45,860 nt of DNA, taken from positions 1 through 45,860 of IMG/VR virus record IMGVR_UViG_3300033153_002571; one strand, 5' to 3'. A program made the position numbers and the translations under genes. The notes below the pieces were generated by a model. It worked only from the letters and a program-made list of their open reading frames with translations. It had not been told where the DNA came from and made no database searches. Of the stretch, positions 13,329-21,251 are shown one piece after another; position 1 is the stretch's first letter; the number at the start of each line of letters is the position of its first letter. Source of the stretch: a virus.

Positions 13329-14402
13329 ATGAGATTAAGACCGTCAGCAGCTGGAGTTTGGGTTAAATGCCCTGGCTCCGTTCAATTTCAAAAAGAATAC
13401 CCAGATACACGAGATAATCAAGCGGCTCAAGATGGCTCATTATCGCACGACATAGCAGCTAAAATAATTCTTTCATCGGCTAGGGGTGACATGAACGCTC
13501 CCTTAGTTGAGACAACAGAAATCTATGAAGCCGCTGAGATATATGCTCACAATGTGGCTACTGTAATGGCTGCTACTAGTAACTTAAGCCCGCAAGTTGA
13601 AAAATCAATTAAATTAGATATCGTTCATGATGGACAAACAGGTACTCCTGATTGCTATTTGGATAACGGAGAGACTCTTTATATTTGGGATTATAAGTTT
13701 GGTAGAAGGCCAGTTGAAGTTTATGAAAACTGGCAGTTAATTAACTATGCTATTGGTCTCATAAATTCAGACACTAGAGAGGTTGTATTTCGAATAGTTC
13801 AACCCAGAGCTAGCCACAGAGACGGGATTATCAGAGAGTGGAAAACCACACCTGCAGCACTCCAAGCATACTTTAAGAAATTAATGTTAGCGGCATCAGC
13901 TGCGACAGGAACAGACCCCCTTTGTGTAACAGGTAGACATTGCCGGTATTGTAAGGCTCTGCACGCTTGTAACGCCGCAACCAATTCCGCGTATAATGCT
14001 ATTGATTATATTGATAATATTGTACCGCACGAGTTAAATAATGATGAAATAGGTATTGAACTATCAATATTAGAAGATGCTGAAAGGGCTATCAATTTCA
14101 GAAAGAAAGCTATCGAAACTCAAGTTGAACATTTACTTAAGAGTGGGAAAGCAGTTCCTGGATATTTACTCAAAGACACTATCGGTTCTTTAAAATGGAA
14201 TGCTGACACCCAGCAAGTTATGGCTTTAGGTGATATGATGGGCGTGAACTTAAGGAAACCTAGAGATGTAATCACAGCTACACAAGCGATTAAAGCGGGC
14301 ATTGATAAGGAAATGATTGCTGCATATGCTTTCAGGCCTAATAATGGCTTAAAATTAACTAAAATAAATAATAGCGATGCCAGAAGAGTATTTGGCGGAT
14401 AA
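13329..14402 (+). CDS. DUF2800 Cas4/RecB-like nuclease, probable 4Fe-4S
   Basis: A 357-residue PD-(D/E)xK nuclease. Catalytic residues are visible as D108 (TGTPDCYL), D121 and K123 (IWDYKFG) and Q136 (NWQLINYAIG). A cysteine near the N-terminus (C14, VKCPGS) together with C205, C208 and C214 (HCRYCKALHAC) has the split pattern of the AddB/Cas4 iron-sulphur nucleases. DUF2800 genes often sit next to DUF2815 and a family A DNA polymerase in phages, as here. It probably trims DNA ends in recombination or replication. Confidence 0.8.
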   Translation: MRLRPSAAGVWVKCPGSVQFQKEYPDTRDNQAAQDGSLSHDIAAKIILSSARGDMNAPLVETTEIYEAAEIYAHNVATVMAATSNLSPQVEKSIKLDIVHDGQTGTPDCYLDNGETLYIWDYKFGRRPVEVYENWQLINYAIGLINSDTREVVFRIVQPRASHRDGIIREWKTTPAALQAYFKKLMLAASAATGTDPLCVTGRHCRYCKALHACNAATNSAYNAIDYIDNIVPHELNNDEIGIELSILEDAERAINFRKKAIETQVEHLLKSGKAVPGYLLKDTIGSLKWNADTQQVMALGDMMGVNLRKPRDVITATQAIKAGIDKEMIAAYAFRPNNGLKLTKINNSDARRVFGG

Positions 14403-14417
14403 ACAAGGAGCTACAAA

Positions 14418-15221
14418 ATGAGTAATGAAAATCAAATATTAACACCAGCTGCAAGATTAGTTCAAGGAAGTTGTTTCGAGGAGCAAACTAAAGATATGGA
14501 TGGAAACCCGTTATTAGTTAAAAGCGGCCCGAACATGGGGCAACCTAGAGTTTCATACTATATCGGTGTGGCTATCCCTAAAACTGACGCTGCTTGGCCG
14601 GCATTAGAAGCTAAAATTAAAGCAGCTGCAAAAGCTGGATTCCCTACATTATTTGACGCTGTTGGAAATCTAGTAAATCCACAGAAAGGTTTTGCTTTTA
14701 AAATAATTGATGGCGACGACCCATTGAATGCAGTTAAAGAAGGTTTCTCCGGTCATTGGATTCTTAAATTCTCAAATGGTTTCGCTCCTAAAGTATATAC
14801 TAAAGGTGGTGCTGAAATTATTGTTGATCCAGAAATGGTTAAAAGAGGTTATTATGTTCGTGTTGCTGGCTCTGTTAAAGCCAATGGTTCTATGCAACAA
14901 CCAGGAGTATTTTTAAACTTCTCAATGGTAGAACTAATTGCACATGGTGAAGAAATTATTTCCGGACCAAACGCTCAGGAAGTTTTCGGAGGAACACCTG
15001 CATCTGTACCAGCCGGAGCAACTGCCGCACCTGTAGCAAATACCGCACCAATAGCCACATCTGTTACACCAGCACCAGATTTTGCAACACCTCCACCACC
15101 AGTTATAGCAGCACCAGCTAAGAAAATGACTGCTAAAGCTAATGGTGCGACTTATGAATCTGTTACCTCCCAAGGATGGACTGATGAAATGTTAATCCAA
15201 CATGGTTATATGGAGGCTTAG
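14418..15221 (+). CDS. DUF2815 protein, probable ssDNA-binding
   Basis: A 267-residue protein with SD AAGGAG upstream. The main domain (1-190) matches what I know of DUF2815: ARLVQGSCFEEQTK, YYIGVAIPKTD, GHWILKFSNGF, RVAGSVKANG. A long Ala/Pro/Thr linker (about 195-240) leads to a short end domain (YESVTSQGWTDEMLIQHGYM), a tail also seen in phage single-strand binding proteins. Probably coats ssDNA for the polymerase and nuclease next to it. Confidence 0.75.
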   Translation: MSNENQILTPAARLVQGSCFEEQTKDMDGNPLLVKSGPNMGQPRVSYYIGVAIPKTDAAWPALEAKIKAAAKAGFPTLFDAVGNLVNPQKGFAFKIIDGDDPLNAVKEGFSGHWILKFSNGFAPKVYTKGGAEIIVDPEMVKRGYYVRVAGSVKANGSMQQPGVFLNFSMVELIAHGEEIISGPNAQEVFGGTPASVPAGATAAPVANTAPIATSVTPAPDFATPPPPVIAAPAKKMTAKANGATYESVTSQGWTDEMLIQHGYMEA

Positions 15222-15425
15222 ATGGTATACGAGCAAAAGAATGGTGAATACTTCATTATTAAAACATCTCGTACCGGTTTCAAGTATAAAATAACGATAC
15301 CAGAGAGGGTTTTCCGAAACCCTCGTTTATACAAGTACGATGATTGCTATAGTGTACTGGTAACGCATCCAGAAGCACAGGGGCTAATTAAGGATTCAAA
15401 GCCTACGGGGGTAGAAGTTGATTAA
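15222..15425 (+). CDS. hypothetical protein
   Basis: A 67-residue, beta-rich, basic protein that starts directly after the DUF2815 stop (SD TGGAGG inside that gene). No family is recognised. It contains an internal DNA hairpin (15305-15324). Confidence 0.55.
   Translation: MVYEQKNGEYFIIKTSRTGFKYKITIPERVFRNPRLYKYDDCYSVLVTHPEAQGLIKDSKPTGVEVD
15305..15324. repeat. 8-bp perfect hairpin with UCCG loop inside a gene
   Basis: GAGGGTTT (15305-15312), TCCG, AAACCCTC (15317-15324). The RNA would have a UNCG-type tetraloop, a very stable class. It is inside a coding region with no U-tract directly after it, so it could slow decay or translation rather than terminate. Confidence 0.5.
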
Positions 15426-15675
15426 ATACAGGACCTGCAGCTGGAAACGAGCAATAGAAAAAGTCGAGGTGATAAAAGAAACAGAAAAAAGCGTATGGTT
15501 GTCTGGAAAAAGCCATGAATCTAAAGTCAGTGGACACCGTTGCTATTTTGATACTTTTGAGGAAGCCAAAAAACACCTTATTACTAAGTATAAAAGAAGA
15601 GTGGTTGAGGCTAAAACAAGCCTAGAATGTAGCGAGATTGACTTAAAATTCGCGGAGGAGTTAACTGATGACTAA
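15418..15675 (+). CDS. hypothetical protein (TTG start)
   Basis: An 85-residue protein. No ATG fits; the TTG at 15418 overlaps the preceding stop and follows GGGGGTAG. Sequence: SWKRAIEKVEVIKETEKSVW at the start, then FDTFEEAKKHLITKYKRR, a helical segment. No family is recognised. Confidence 0.5.
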   Translation: MIKYRTCSWKRAIEKVEVIKETEKSVWLSGKSHESKVSGHRCYFDTFEEAKKHLITKYKRRVVEAKTSLECSEIDLKFAEELTDD

Positions 15676-15925
15676 TTGGAAAAAGGAATTATTATACGCT
15701 TTTAGGCAAACGGGGGATAACTTCGATACCATGGAAACAACATTATCAGAAGCTGAACTGATAAAAGAATTTGATAATGGGTACGGCGGCCACCAAGGAG
15801 CACCTTTCACAGCTTGGGGCGATAAATTTGTTTACTTCCCGATTACTTATGATGGATCGGAATGGGTTGGGCATGCTCCAAGAAACCCATGCGTTATAAA
15901 AACAGAACATCAAGGGGGAGAGTAA
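15668..15925 (+). CDS. conserved phage hypothetical protein
   Basis: An 85-residue protein with SD GGAGG upstream, overlapping the preceding gene by 8 bases. A recognisable core (YGGHQGAPFTAWGDKFVYFP, then YDGSEWVG) is like small proteins encoded before polymerase genes in other phages, as I recall them. Function unknown. Confidence 0.55.
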   Translation: MTNWKKELLYAFRQTGDNFDTMETTLSEAELIKEFDNGYGGHQGAPFTAWGDKFVYFPITYDGSEWVGHAPRNPCVIKTEHQGGE

Positions 15926-15928
15926 TAT

Positions 15929-18505
15929 ATGACTGACCTCCCTGAAATGGATTTTGAAACCTATAGCGAAGCCGGATATAACTACAGAGAAAATCGTTGG
16001 CGTTCAATTGTTAAGTCTGGAAGTCCTGGACTTTCTGCCGTAGGAGCTTCGGTTTATTCTGAACATCCATCCGCTGAGGCTCTGTGTTTAGCATATGATT
16101 TAAAAGATGGTCTAGGAGGTAGGTTGTGGGCTCCTGGGATGCACCCCCCTGAAGACCTAATTAAATACATACAATCAGGTGGTGCTATAGAAGCCCACAA
16201 TTCTAGCTTTGAGTATTATATTTGGTCTAATATTTGCGTTAAGAAATTAGGATGGCCAGAGCTTCCATTTTGGCAACTTAGAGATTCAAAAGCCAAAGCC
16301 AAAGCGTGGGGTTTACCTGGTGCTTTAGGTAAAATTGGTGAGATTCTACAAGTAGGAGACCAAAAGGATAAAGAAGGTACAAGGTTAATTAACAAATTTT
16401 GTAAGCCAAGGAACCCAACCCAAAAAGATAGCCGTTTACGAATAACTCCTTTTGATGACTCGGAGGATGGAACTAAATTATATAATTATTGTTTAACAGA
16501 TATCAAAGCAGAAGCGGCAATTTCAGCGAGAATGCCAGATTTAACACATAGTGAACTTGAAGTTTGGCTCGTTGACCAACAGATTAATTTTAGGGGCGTT
16601 TATATCGATGAGAAAGCGGTTGATGATTGTATTTTTATTATTGACCGCGCAACGGAAGCGTACACCCAAGAGCTGCAATTAATAACCAATGGAGCTGTTA
16701 AAAGTGCTGGTGAGATAGCAAAGATGAGAGAATGGCTCACTGTAGACCTTCCGGCTCTTGACGCTGATACAATTAAACAAACATTCAAACGTGATGATTT
16801 ATTACCACAGGATAGAAGGGTTTTAGAAATTAGGTCATCCCTAGCATCTTCAAGTGTTAAAAAATTATTCTCTATTAAAAGAAGACTTTCAGCTGACGGT
16901 AGATTGAGAGGGCTATTTGAATACTGTGGAGCGGAACGAACTGGACGCTTTGCTGGAAGAGGGCCACAACCTCAGAACTTACCAAATTCAGGGCCATTAC
17001 CGGTGTGGGGGATTGAACAGGTTGAGATGGCATTCATGGCGATATCCACAAGAGATTTTAACACTGTGGAAACTCTCTACGGTGATGCTATTGGGGCAGT
17101 AGCAGGGTGTTTAAGAGGTTTGTTTTCTGCAGCTCCTGGCCACGATTTAATTTGCTCGGATTATTCAGCTATTGAAGCTGTGGTTTTATCATACCTAGCC
17201 GGTGAACAATGGCGAATGAGTGTATTTGAAGACCATGGAAAAATATATGAGATGTCCGCAGCTAAAATAACAGGAATTCCATTTCCCGAATTCATGGAGC
17301 ATAAGAAGCGAACCGGAGACCACCATCCTATGCGTAAGAAAGTCGGTAAAGTTGCGGAGTTGGCTTGTTTCGGAGTTGACACACTAGTACTGACAAATAA
17401 CGGATGGAAATGTATTGTTGATATTAGTATGGAGGACTTGATTCATGACGGGGTTGAATTTGTTGAACACCATGGAGTAGAATACCAAGGGACTAGAGAA
17501 GTAATTAATCTTAGTGGGGTATTTGTTACCCCCGATCATAAAATTTATTACGGGAGTAATAACTGGGGTCAATGGGATTGGGAGACAGCAGCAGAACTTA
17601 AAAAAACACCATTTAAATTAGAATATGCACTGTCTAAAGTGGAATTTAGTGTTGGGCAAGATCCTAATGCGACTTATAAATGTGTAATCCCCGTAAATAA
17701 AGATTCAATGCCTCCGGCGTGTGCTTGGTGCTTGGATAGTAAATCCATGTATTCCTTGGATGGGATACTCTGGAAACGGCCTCCGCTAGATGATAATGGC
17801 CACACTCCAGTATACGACATTATAAATTGCGGTCCAAGAAGCAGATTCGTGATAATGACAAGTGAAGGGCCACTAATTGTGCACAATTCAGGCTATCAAG
17901 GAGGTTTGGGTGCTTGGAAAGCTTTTGGTGCGGATAAATTTATGTCAGACGCTGAAATACAAATTAATATTAAAAAATGGCGTGAAGAATCTCCCAACAT
18001 CGTTAATTTTTGGTACGGTCTGCAAAATGTGGCTATAGCGGCGGTTAAATTACCAGGAACTATTCAGGAGTTTAAGGGCATTGAGTATCAAGTGCTGGAA
18101 GATGTTTTATATTGTAAATTGCTATCAGGACGGCGTTTAGCTTATCACCAACCACGATTAACGCCAGATGTTACTCCTTGGGGCAAGCAAGTAGATAAAT
18201 TATCTTATATGGGTACTGGGTTGAATAAGAACTGGATTCGTTTAGATACTTACGGGGGAAAACTTTGTGAGAATGTAGTTCAGGCAACTGCAAGAGATAT
18301 TTTAACACATGCCATGGTTCAATTGGAAAAGAAAGGCTATCCAATAGTATTACATATCCACGATGAGGTTGTTTGTGAAGTTCCTGAAAATGTGGGTTCT
18401 GTTGAAGAGGTTGAAGCCATAATGGCAGATTTACCAGATTGGTGCAAAGACTGGCCTGTTAAAGCAGCGGGAGGTTGGCGTGGAAAACGATATAGAAAAG
18501 ATTGA
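15929..18505 (+). CDS. family A DNA polymerase with in-frame mini-intein
   Basis: An 858-residue precursor, about 684 residues after splicing. The 3'-5' exonuclease domain shows DFET (exo I, residues 8-11), AHNSSFEYYIW (exo II) and YCLTDIKAE (exo III). The polymerase domain shows ERTGRFAGRGPQPQNLPN, motif A (CSDYSAIEA), motif B (KKVGKVAELA, then SGYQGG after the intein) and motif C (HIHDEVVCEVPE). There is no 5'-3' exonuclease domain, as in many phage enzymes. It copies the genome with the primase-helicase and DUF2815 protein. The interruption falls within motif B, so unspliced protein should be inactive. Confidence 0.9.
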   Translation: MTDLPEMDFETYSEAGYNYRENRWRSIVKSGSPGLSAVGASVYSEHPSAEALCLAYDLKDGLGGRLWAPGMHPPEDLIKYIQSGGAIEAHNSSFEYYIWSNICVKKLGWPELPFWQLRDSKAKAKAWGLPGALGKIGEILQVGDQKDKEGTRLINKFCKPRNPTQKDSRLRITPFDDSEDGTKLYNYCLTDIKAEAAISARMPDLTHSELEVWLVDQQINFRGVYIDEKAVDDCIFIIDRATEAYTQELQLITNGAVKSAGEIAKMREWLTVDLPALDADTIKQTFKRDDLLPQDRRVLEIRSSLASSSVKKLFSIKRRLSADGRLRGLFEYCGAERTGRFAGRGPQPQNLPNSGPLPVWGIEQVEMAFMAISTRDFNTVETLYGDAIGAVAGCLRGLFSAAPGHDLICSDYSAIEAVVLSYLAGEQWRMSVFEDHGKIYEMSAAKITGIPFPEFMEHKKRTGDHHPMRKKVGKVAELACFGVDTLVLTNNGWKCIVDISMEDLIHDGVEFVEHHGVEYQGTREVINLSGVFVTPDHKIYYGSNNWGQWDWETAAELKKTPFKLEYALSKVEFSVGQDPNATYKCVIPVNKDSMPPACAWCLDSKSMYSLDGILWKRPPLDDNGHTPVYDIINCGPRSRFVIMTSEGPLIVHNSGYQGGLGAWKAFGADKFMSDAEIQINIKKWREESPNIVNFWYGLQNVAIAAVKLPGTIQEFKGIEYQVLEDVLYCKLLSGRRLAYHQPRLTPDVTPWGKQVDKLSYMGTGLNKNWIRLDTYGGKLCENVVQATARDILTHAMVQLEKKGYPIVLHIHDEVVCEVPENVGSVEEVEAIMADLPDWCKDWPVKAAGGWRGKRYRKD
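17366..17887 (+). other. mini-intein (174 residues) in polymerase motif B
   Basis: Residues 480-653 of the polymerase. It begins with Cys1 (CFGVDTLVLTNNGWKCIVDI, block A), has a block B with Thr and His (VFVTPDHKIY), and ends with block F/G (PVYDIINC ... GPLIVHN) followed by Ser as the +1 residue. The flanking host sequence VAELA + SGYQGG joins to a normal motif B. At 174 residues it has no room for a homing endonuclease, so it is a minimal splicing domain. All four expected splicing positions (Cys1, Thr/His of block B, penultimate His, terminal Asn) are present. Confidence 0.92.
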
Positions 18506-18698
18506 TACAATGAGATTGAATAAACTCATGACTGGGATTGGAGGAGATTTTAAAGCGGAAAGATTAGATAGTTTATTCAGGGTGATCAAAGGGTATGAGG
18601 CGTATGGACTAAAAGTTCCAGAGTATCTTACTATTGAATATAATGAATTATTTGAAAGAATGATGGGGGAGAGAAGTATTAATTTTGCATCGATATAA
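18480..18698 (+). CDS. hypothetical protein, last gene of replication operon
   Basis: A 72-residue protein. The GTG start at 18480 has GGGAGG upstream and overlaps the polymerase end by 26 bases in another frame. Helical, mixed charge (DSLFRVIKGYEAYGLKVPEY). No family is recognised. Confidence 0.5.
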   Translation: MENDIEKIDTMRLNKLMTGIGGDFKAERLDSLFRVIKGYEAYGLKVPEYLTIEYNELFERMMGERSINFASI

Positions 18699-18739
18699 AA
18701 GTAATTAGAATGTTATTTCTTCATAGATTCCTCCTGTGA

Positions 18740-18799
18740 TAAATAAAAAAGCTCCCTCATGGGAGCTAACATAAACACAACACAGCTTCATCGGAAGCA
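18740..18799 (-). ncRNA. candidate small RNA of about 60 nt
   Basis: On the minus strand a promoter (18806-18834) is followed, only about 55 bases on, by an intrinsic terminator (18744-18767), with no reading frame between. The predicted RNA folds into a 5' hairpin GCTTC-CGAT-GAAGC (18798-18785) and the terminator hairpin. It starts right after the late operon's last gene. Alternatively the promoter is fortuitous and only the terminator is real. Confidence 0.45.
18744..18767 (-). terminator. intrinsic terminator of the leftward late operon
   Basis: On the minus strand AGCTCCC-ATGA-GGGAGCT (18767-18750) is followed by TTTTTTATTT. It has a textbook stem and U-tract, 64 bases after the stop of the last fibre gene. 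On the plus strand the hairpin lacks a U-tract. Confidence 0.85.
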
Positions 18800-18805
18800 A
18801 TAAGT

Positions 18806-18834
18806 AACATACTAAATTATTTTATATTTGTCAA
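18806..18834 (-). promoter_or_regulatory. leftward promoter (TTGACA-17-TATGTT) ahead of the terminator
   Basis: TTGACA at 18834-18829 overlaps the stop codon of the fibre gene; a 17-base spacer; TATGTT at 18811-18806. Same -35 and spacing as the other promoters of this phage, preceded by ACC. Confidence 0.5.
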
Positions 18835-20036
18835 GGTAAATAACCGGAGCTCATCACTTTACCCTCAGACCCAGTGTTTGAAACTGCCGCCACTTTCCCA
18901 TCCCCATACGCAAGGTCCGTCCATGAATTACTGCCAACCCCCTCATTTTCCGTCCAAGTAATACCGTCCTTAGAAGTCATAACCTCCCCACTTGTGGATA
19001 CTGCAATGAGCCTGTTTCTAGCCCAAATAACACTAACCCAAACTTGGGATGGTGCAGTCCTAATTGTCCAGGATACGCCTCCGTTATCACTAGTCATTAC
19101 TCCAACGCTTGATACCGCAGCGAACCTATTATATGTAGGATTGTACGCAACTGACCGCCATAAATTATCAGCAGCACTAAATCTCAGCGTCCAAGTAATA
19201 GCATCACTACTTTCCATAACTCTAGTCCCCGCTCCACTTGCAGCTACAGCCACATACTTACCACCACCATAAGCCACGGATTGCCAATCATGATCTGCCG
19301 CACTTGTACGGATCGTCCATGCTGCCCCGTCCGCAGAGGTCATAACTCTATTTCCCGTCCCTGCTACCCCTGTAGATACCGCAACAAATAATCCATCGCC
19401 CCAACAAACATCCCACCACTCATTATTTGCGGGTGTCCCCCAGACAGTCCAATTTAAACCACCGTCATCACTTGTCATTGCCCTATTTCCCGCACCGCTC
19501 GAAGCTACTGCAACGAATCTATCAAGAGTTGGGCTGTACGCAACCTTACGCCAATCATTAGCAGTAATTAAATTACCCGTGAACCAATTCAAGCCACCAT
19601 CTGGGGAGTACATAACCCGGTCGGCCCCCCCTGTTATCGCTACAGCTACGAATCTTCCATCTTTACCGTAAGCAACACCATTCCACTGTTTACTGCCGGT
19701 AGGACTGTGATTGGTATTAAGTGTCCACAAAATCCCTCTTACAGGATCGCCGATTTCTATAGTAGACGGCAGGGGAACGTTTGCGTCTATTGCATTTATT
19801 AAAGCATCCCAATAATTACTAGCTAATATCGTTTCAGGGTTACCACTTGGTGAAATACCTGCTTCAGTTAATAATTTTTGTTGAAAACCGAATATATCAT
19901 TTAAAACTGCTGCTACCCAAGGTGAACCTGTACCATCACCTGGGACAACTATATTCCTAGCTTTACCATAAGGGTAATTACCTAGGTCAGTTCCGTCCAT
20001 CTGTGTCGGGAACTGTGTTAATAAATTATTTGCCAT
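18831..20036 (-). CDS. tail fibre / receptor-binding protein, seven-bladed propeller (copy 2)
   Basis: A 401-residue protein. Residues 1-100 form a phage-attachment domain shared with the upstream copy (YPYGKARN, VPGDGTG, GFQQKLLTEAGISPSGNP, ASNYWDAL). The rest holds seven repeats of a W-x2-VAY-xn-FVAV strand pair with Asp-box-like turns (SPDGGLNWF, SDDGGLNWT, SADGAAWTI, SSDAITWTL, SDNGGVSWTI, SKDGITWTE), consistent with a seven-bladed BNR-type beta-propeller. Probably binds a host surface glycan. No sialidase active-site set is evident. Last gene of the late operon. Confidence 0.75.
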   Translation of the reverse strand: MANNLLTQFPTQMDGTDLGNYPYGKARNIVVPGDGTGSPWVAAVLNDIFGFQQKLLTEAGISPSGNPETILASNYWDALINAIDANVPLPSTIEIGDPVRGILWTLNTNHSPTGSKQWNGVAYGKDGRFVAVAITGGADRVMYSPDGGLNWFTGNLITANDWRKVAYSPTLDRFVAVASSGAGNRAMTSDDGGLNWTVWGTPANNEWWDVCWGDGLFVAVSTGVAGTGNRVMTSADGAAWTIRTSAADHDWQSVAYGGGKYVAVAASGAGTRVMESSDAITWTLRFSAADNLWRSVAYNPTYNRFAAVSSVGVMTSDNGGVSWTIRTAPSQVWVSVIWARNRLIAVSTSGEVMTSKDGITWTENEGVGSNSWTDLAYGDGKVAAVSNTGSEGKVMSSGYLP

Positions 20037-21089
20037 AAGTTTATCCTTTTAAGTAGTTGCTAAAAATCCAGAAATTATAGGGTCAACTTCAACGCCAACA
20101 ACAAGACCGTTTCCATAAGCAGCTCCTGCAGCCCCTAATGTTGTGCTTATAAGCGTCCAAGTTATCCCATCTTCGGAAGTCATAATCTCAAGACCAGCAA
20201 ATGCGATAAATCTATTTCTAGCCCAAATAACATGACCCCAACTATGATCCGCAGCACTTACCCTGCTTGTCCAAGTATCCCCGTTATTATCACTAGTCAT
20301 TACTCTATTACCGGTACCAGTGTTTGCAACGGCAACTAATCTGGTTAACTCAGGGCTATAGCAAACAGATTGCCAGTCCTCAAGTACCGCCGCTTTATCC
20401 ACCCACGAAGTACCGTTGTCGCTAACCATAACATTACTTCCTGTGGATGCCACTGCAACGTACCTAGTACCTGTATAGCAAACAGATTTCCAACTTGCAT
20501 CTGAAGAGGAAGACCTGATCGTCCATGTAGTACCATCTGGTGAACTCATTGCTCTGTTTCCTGTTCCTGAGTCCGCTACAGCCACAAATAAACCATCACT
20601 CTCACCCCAAACAACAGAGCTCCACGAGTTATCAACTGGTGTAGTCCTAATTGTCCAATTTACCCCACCGTCATCACTTGACATTGCTCGGTTTCCTGAA
20701 CCGCTCGAAGCTACTGCCACAAGTTTGTCGGAGTCCCCAAAGCATATTGATTTCCACGCATTGTCTGCCGGTGTAGGTCTCAAAAACCACTCAACGCCTT
20801 CAACGGATCGCATTACTCTAAAACCAGAGCCGCCACTATCAGCAACTGCAACAAATGATTCAATATCAGGGTCGTAAGCAACCGAACTCCAACTCGCACC
20901 TGATGCAGGTGTCCCTTGCTCCCAAACTAAACCTCTCGAAGGGTCACCAATATTAATATTTGATGGTGGTGTCGGTGGGTTACTTGCGATCGCATCTAAA
21001 AGAGCGTCCCAGTAATTACTAGCTACTATAGTATCAGGGTTTCCGCTGGGGGATATCCCCGCTTCAGTTAATAATTTTTGTTGAAAACC
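19861..21089. repeat. 29-bp direct repeat in the two fibre genes
   Basis: The same 29 bases (beginning GCTTCAGTTAATAATTTTTG) occur at 19861-19889 and 21061-21089, exactly 1200 bases apart. They encode the conserved QQKLLTEAG segment. Recombination between them would give a single hybrid fibre gene. Confidence 0.85.
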
Positions 21090-21233
21090 TAATATATCGT
21101 TAACTAGGTCTTGCTCCCACGGTGTCCCTGTGCCATCACCTGGAACTGTAATATTTCTAGCCTTACCATAAGGGTAATTTGTGGGGTCTGACGCTATTTT
21201 CCCCGGATAATTTGCAGAAGGTACTATCGCCAT
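20049..21233 (-). CDS. tail fibre / receptor-binding protein, seven-bladed propeller (copy 1)
   Basis: A 394-residue paralogue of the next gene, with SD TAGGAGA upstream. The same N-terminal attachment domain is followed by seven propeller repeats (VAYDPDIESFVAVA through AAYGNGLVVGV). Turn sequences and surface loops differ between the copies while the strand core is kept, as expected for proteins that bind different targets. A 29-base DNA identity is shared with the other copy (see the repeat entry). Probably attaches to the gp48-side baseplate. Confidence 0.75.
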   Translation of the reverse strand: MAIVPSANYPGKIASDPTNYPYGKARNITVPGDGTGTPWEQDLVNDILGFQQKLLTEAGISPSGNPDTIVASNYWDALLDAIASNPPTPPSNINIGDPSRGLVWEQGTPASGASWSSVAYDPDIESFVAVADSGGSGFRVMRSVEGVEWFLRPTPADNAWKSICFGDSDKLVAVASSGSGNRAMSSDDGGVNWTIRTTPVDNSWSSVVWGESDGLFVAVADSGTGNRAMSSPDGTTWTIRSSSSDASWKSVCYTGTRYVAVASTGSNVMVSDNGTSWVDKAAVLEDWQSVCYSPELTRLVAVANTGTGNRVMTSDNNGDTWTSRVSAADHSWGHVIWARNRFIAFAGLEIMTSEDGITWTLISTTLGAAGAAYGNGLVVGVEVDPIISGFLATT

Positions 21234-21251
21234 AATTTTTAATCTCCTATT

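Noticed and set aside
18744-18767. Terminator for the rightward replication operon
   Set aside because: On the plus strand the hairpin is followed by AACATAAAC without a U-tract; only the leftward direction fits.
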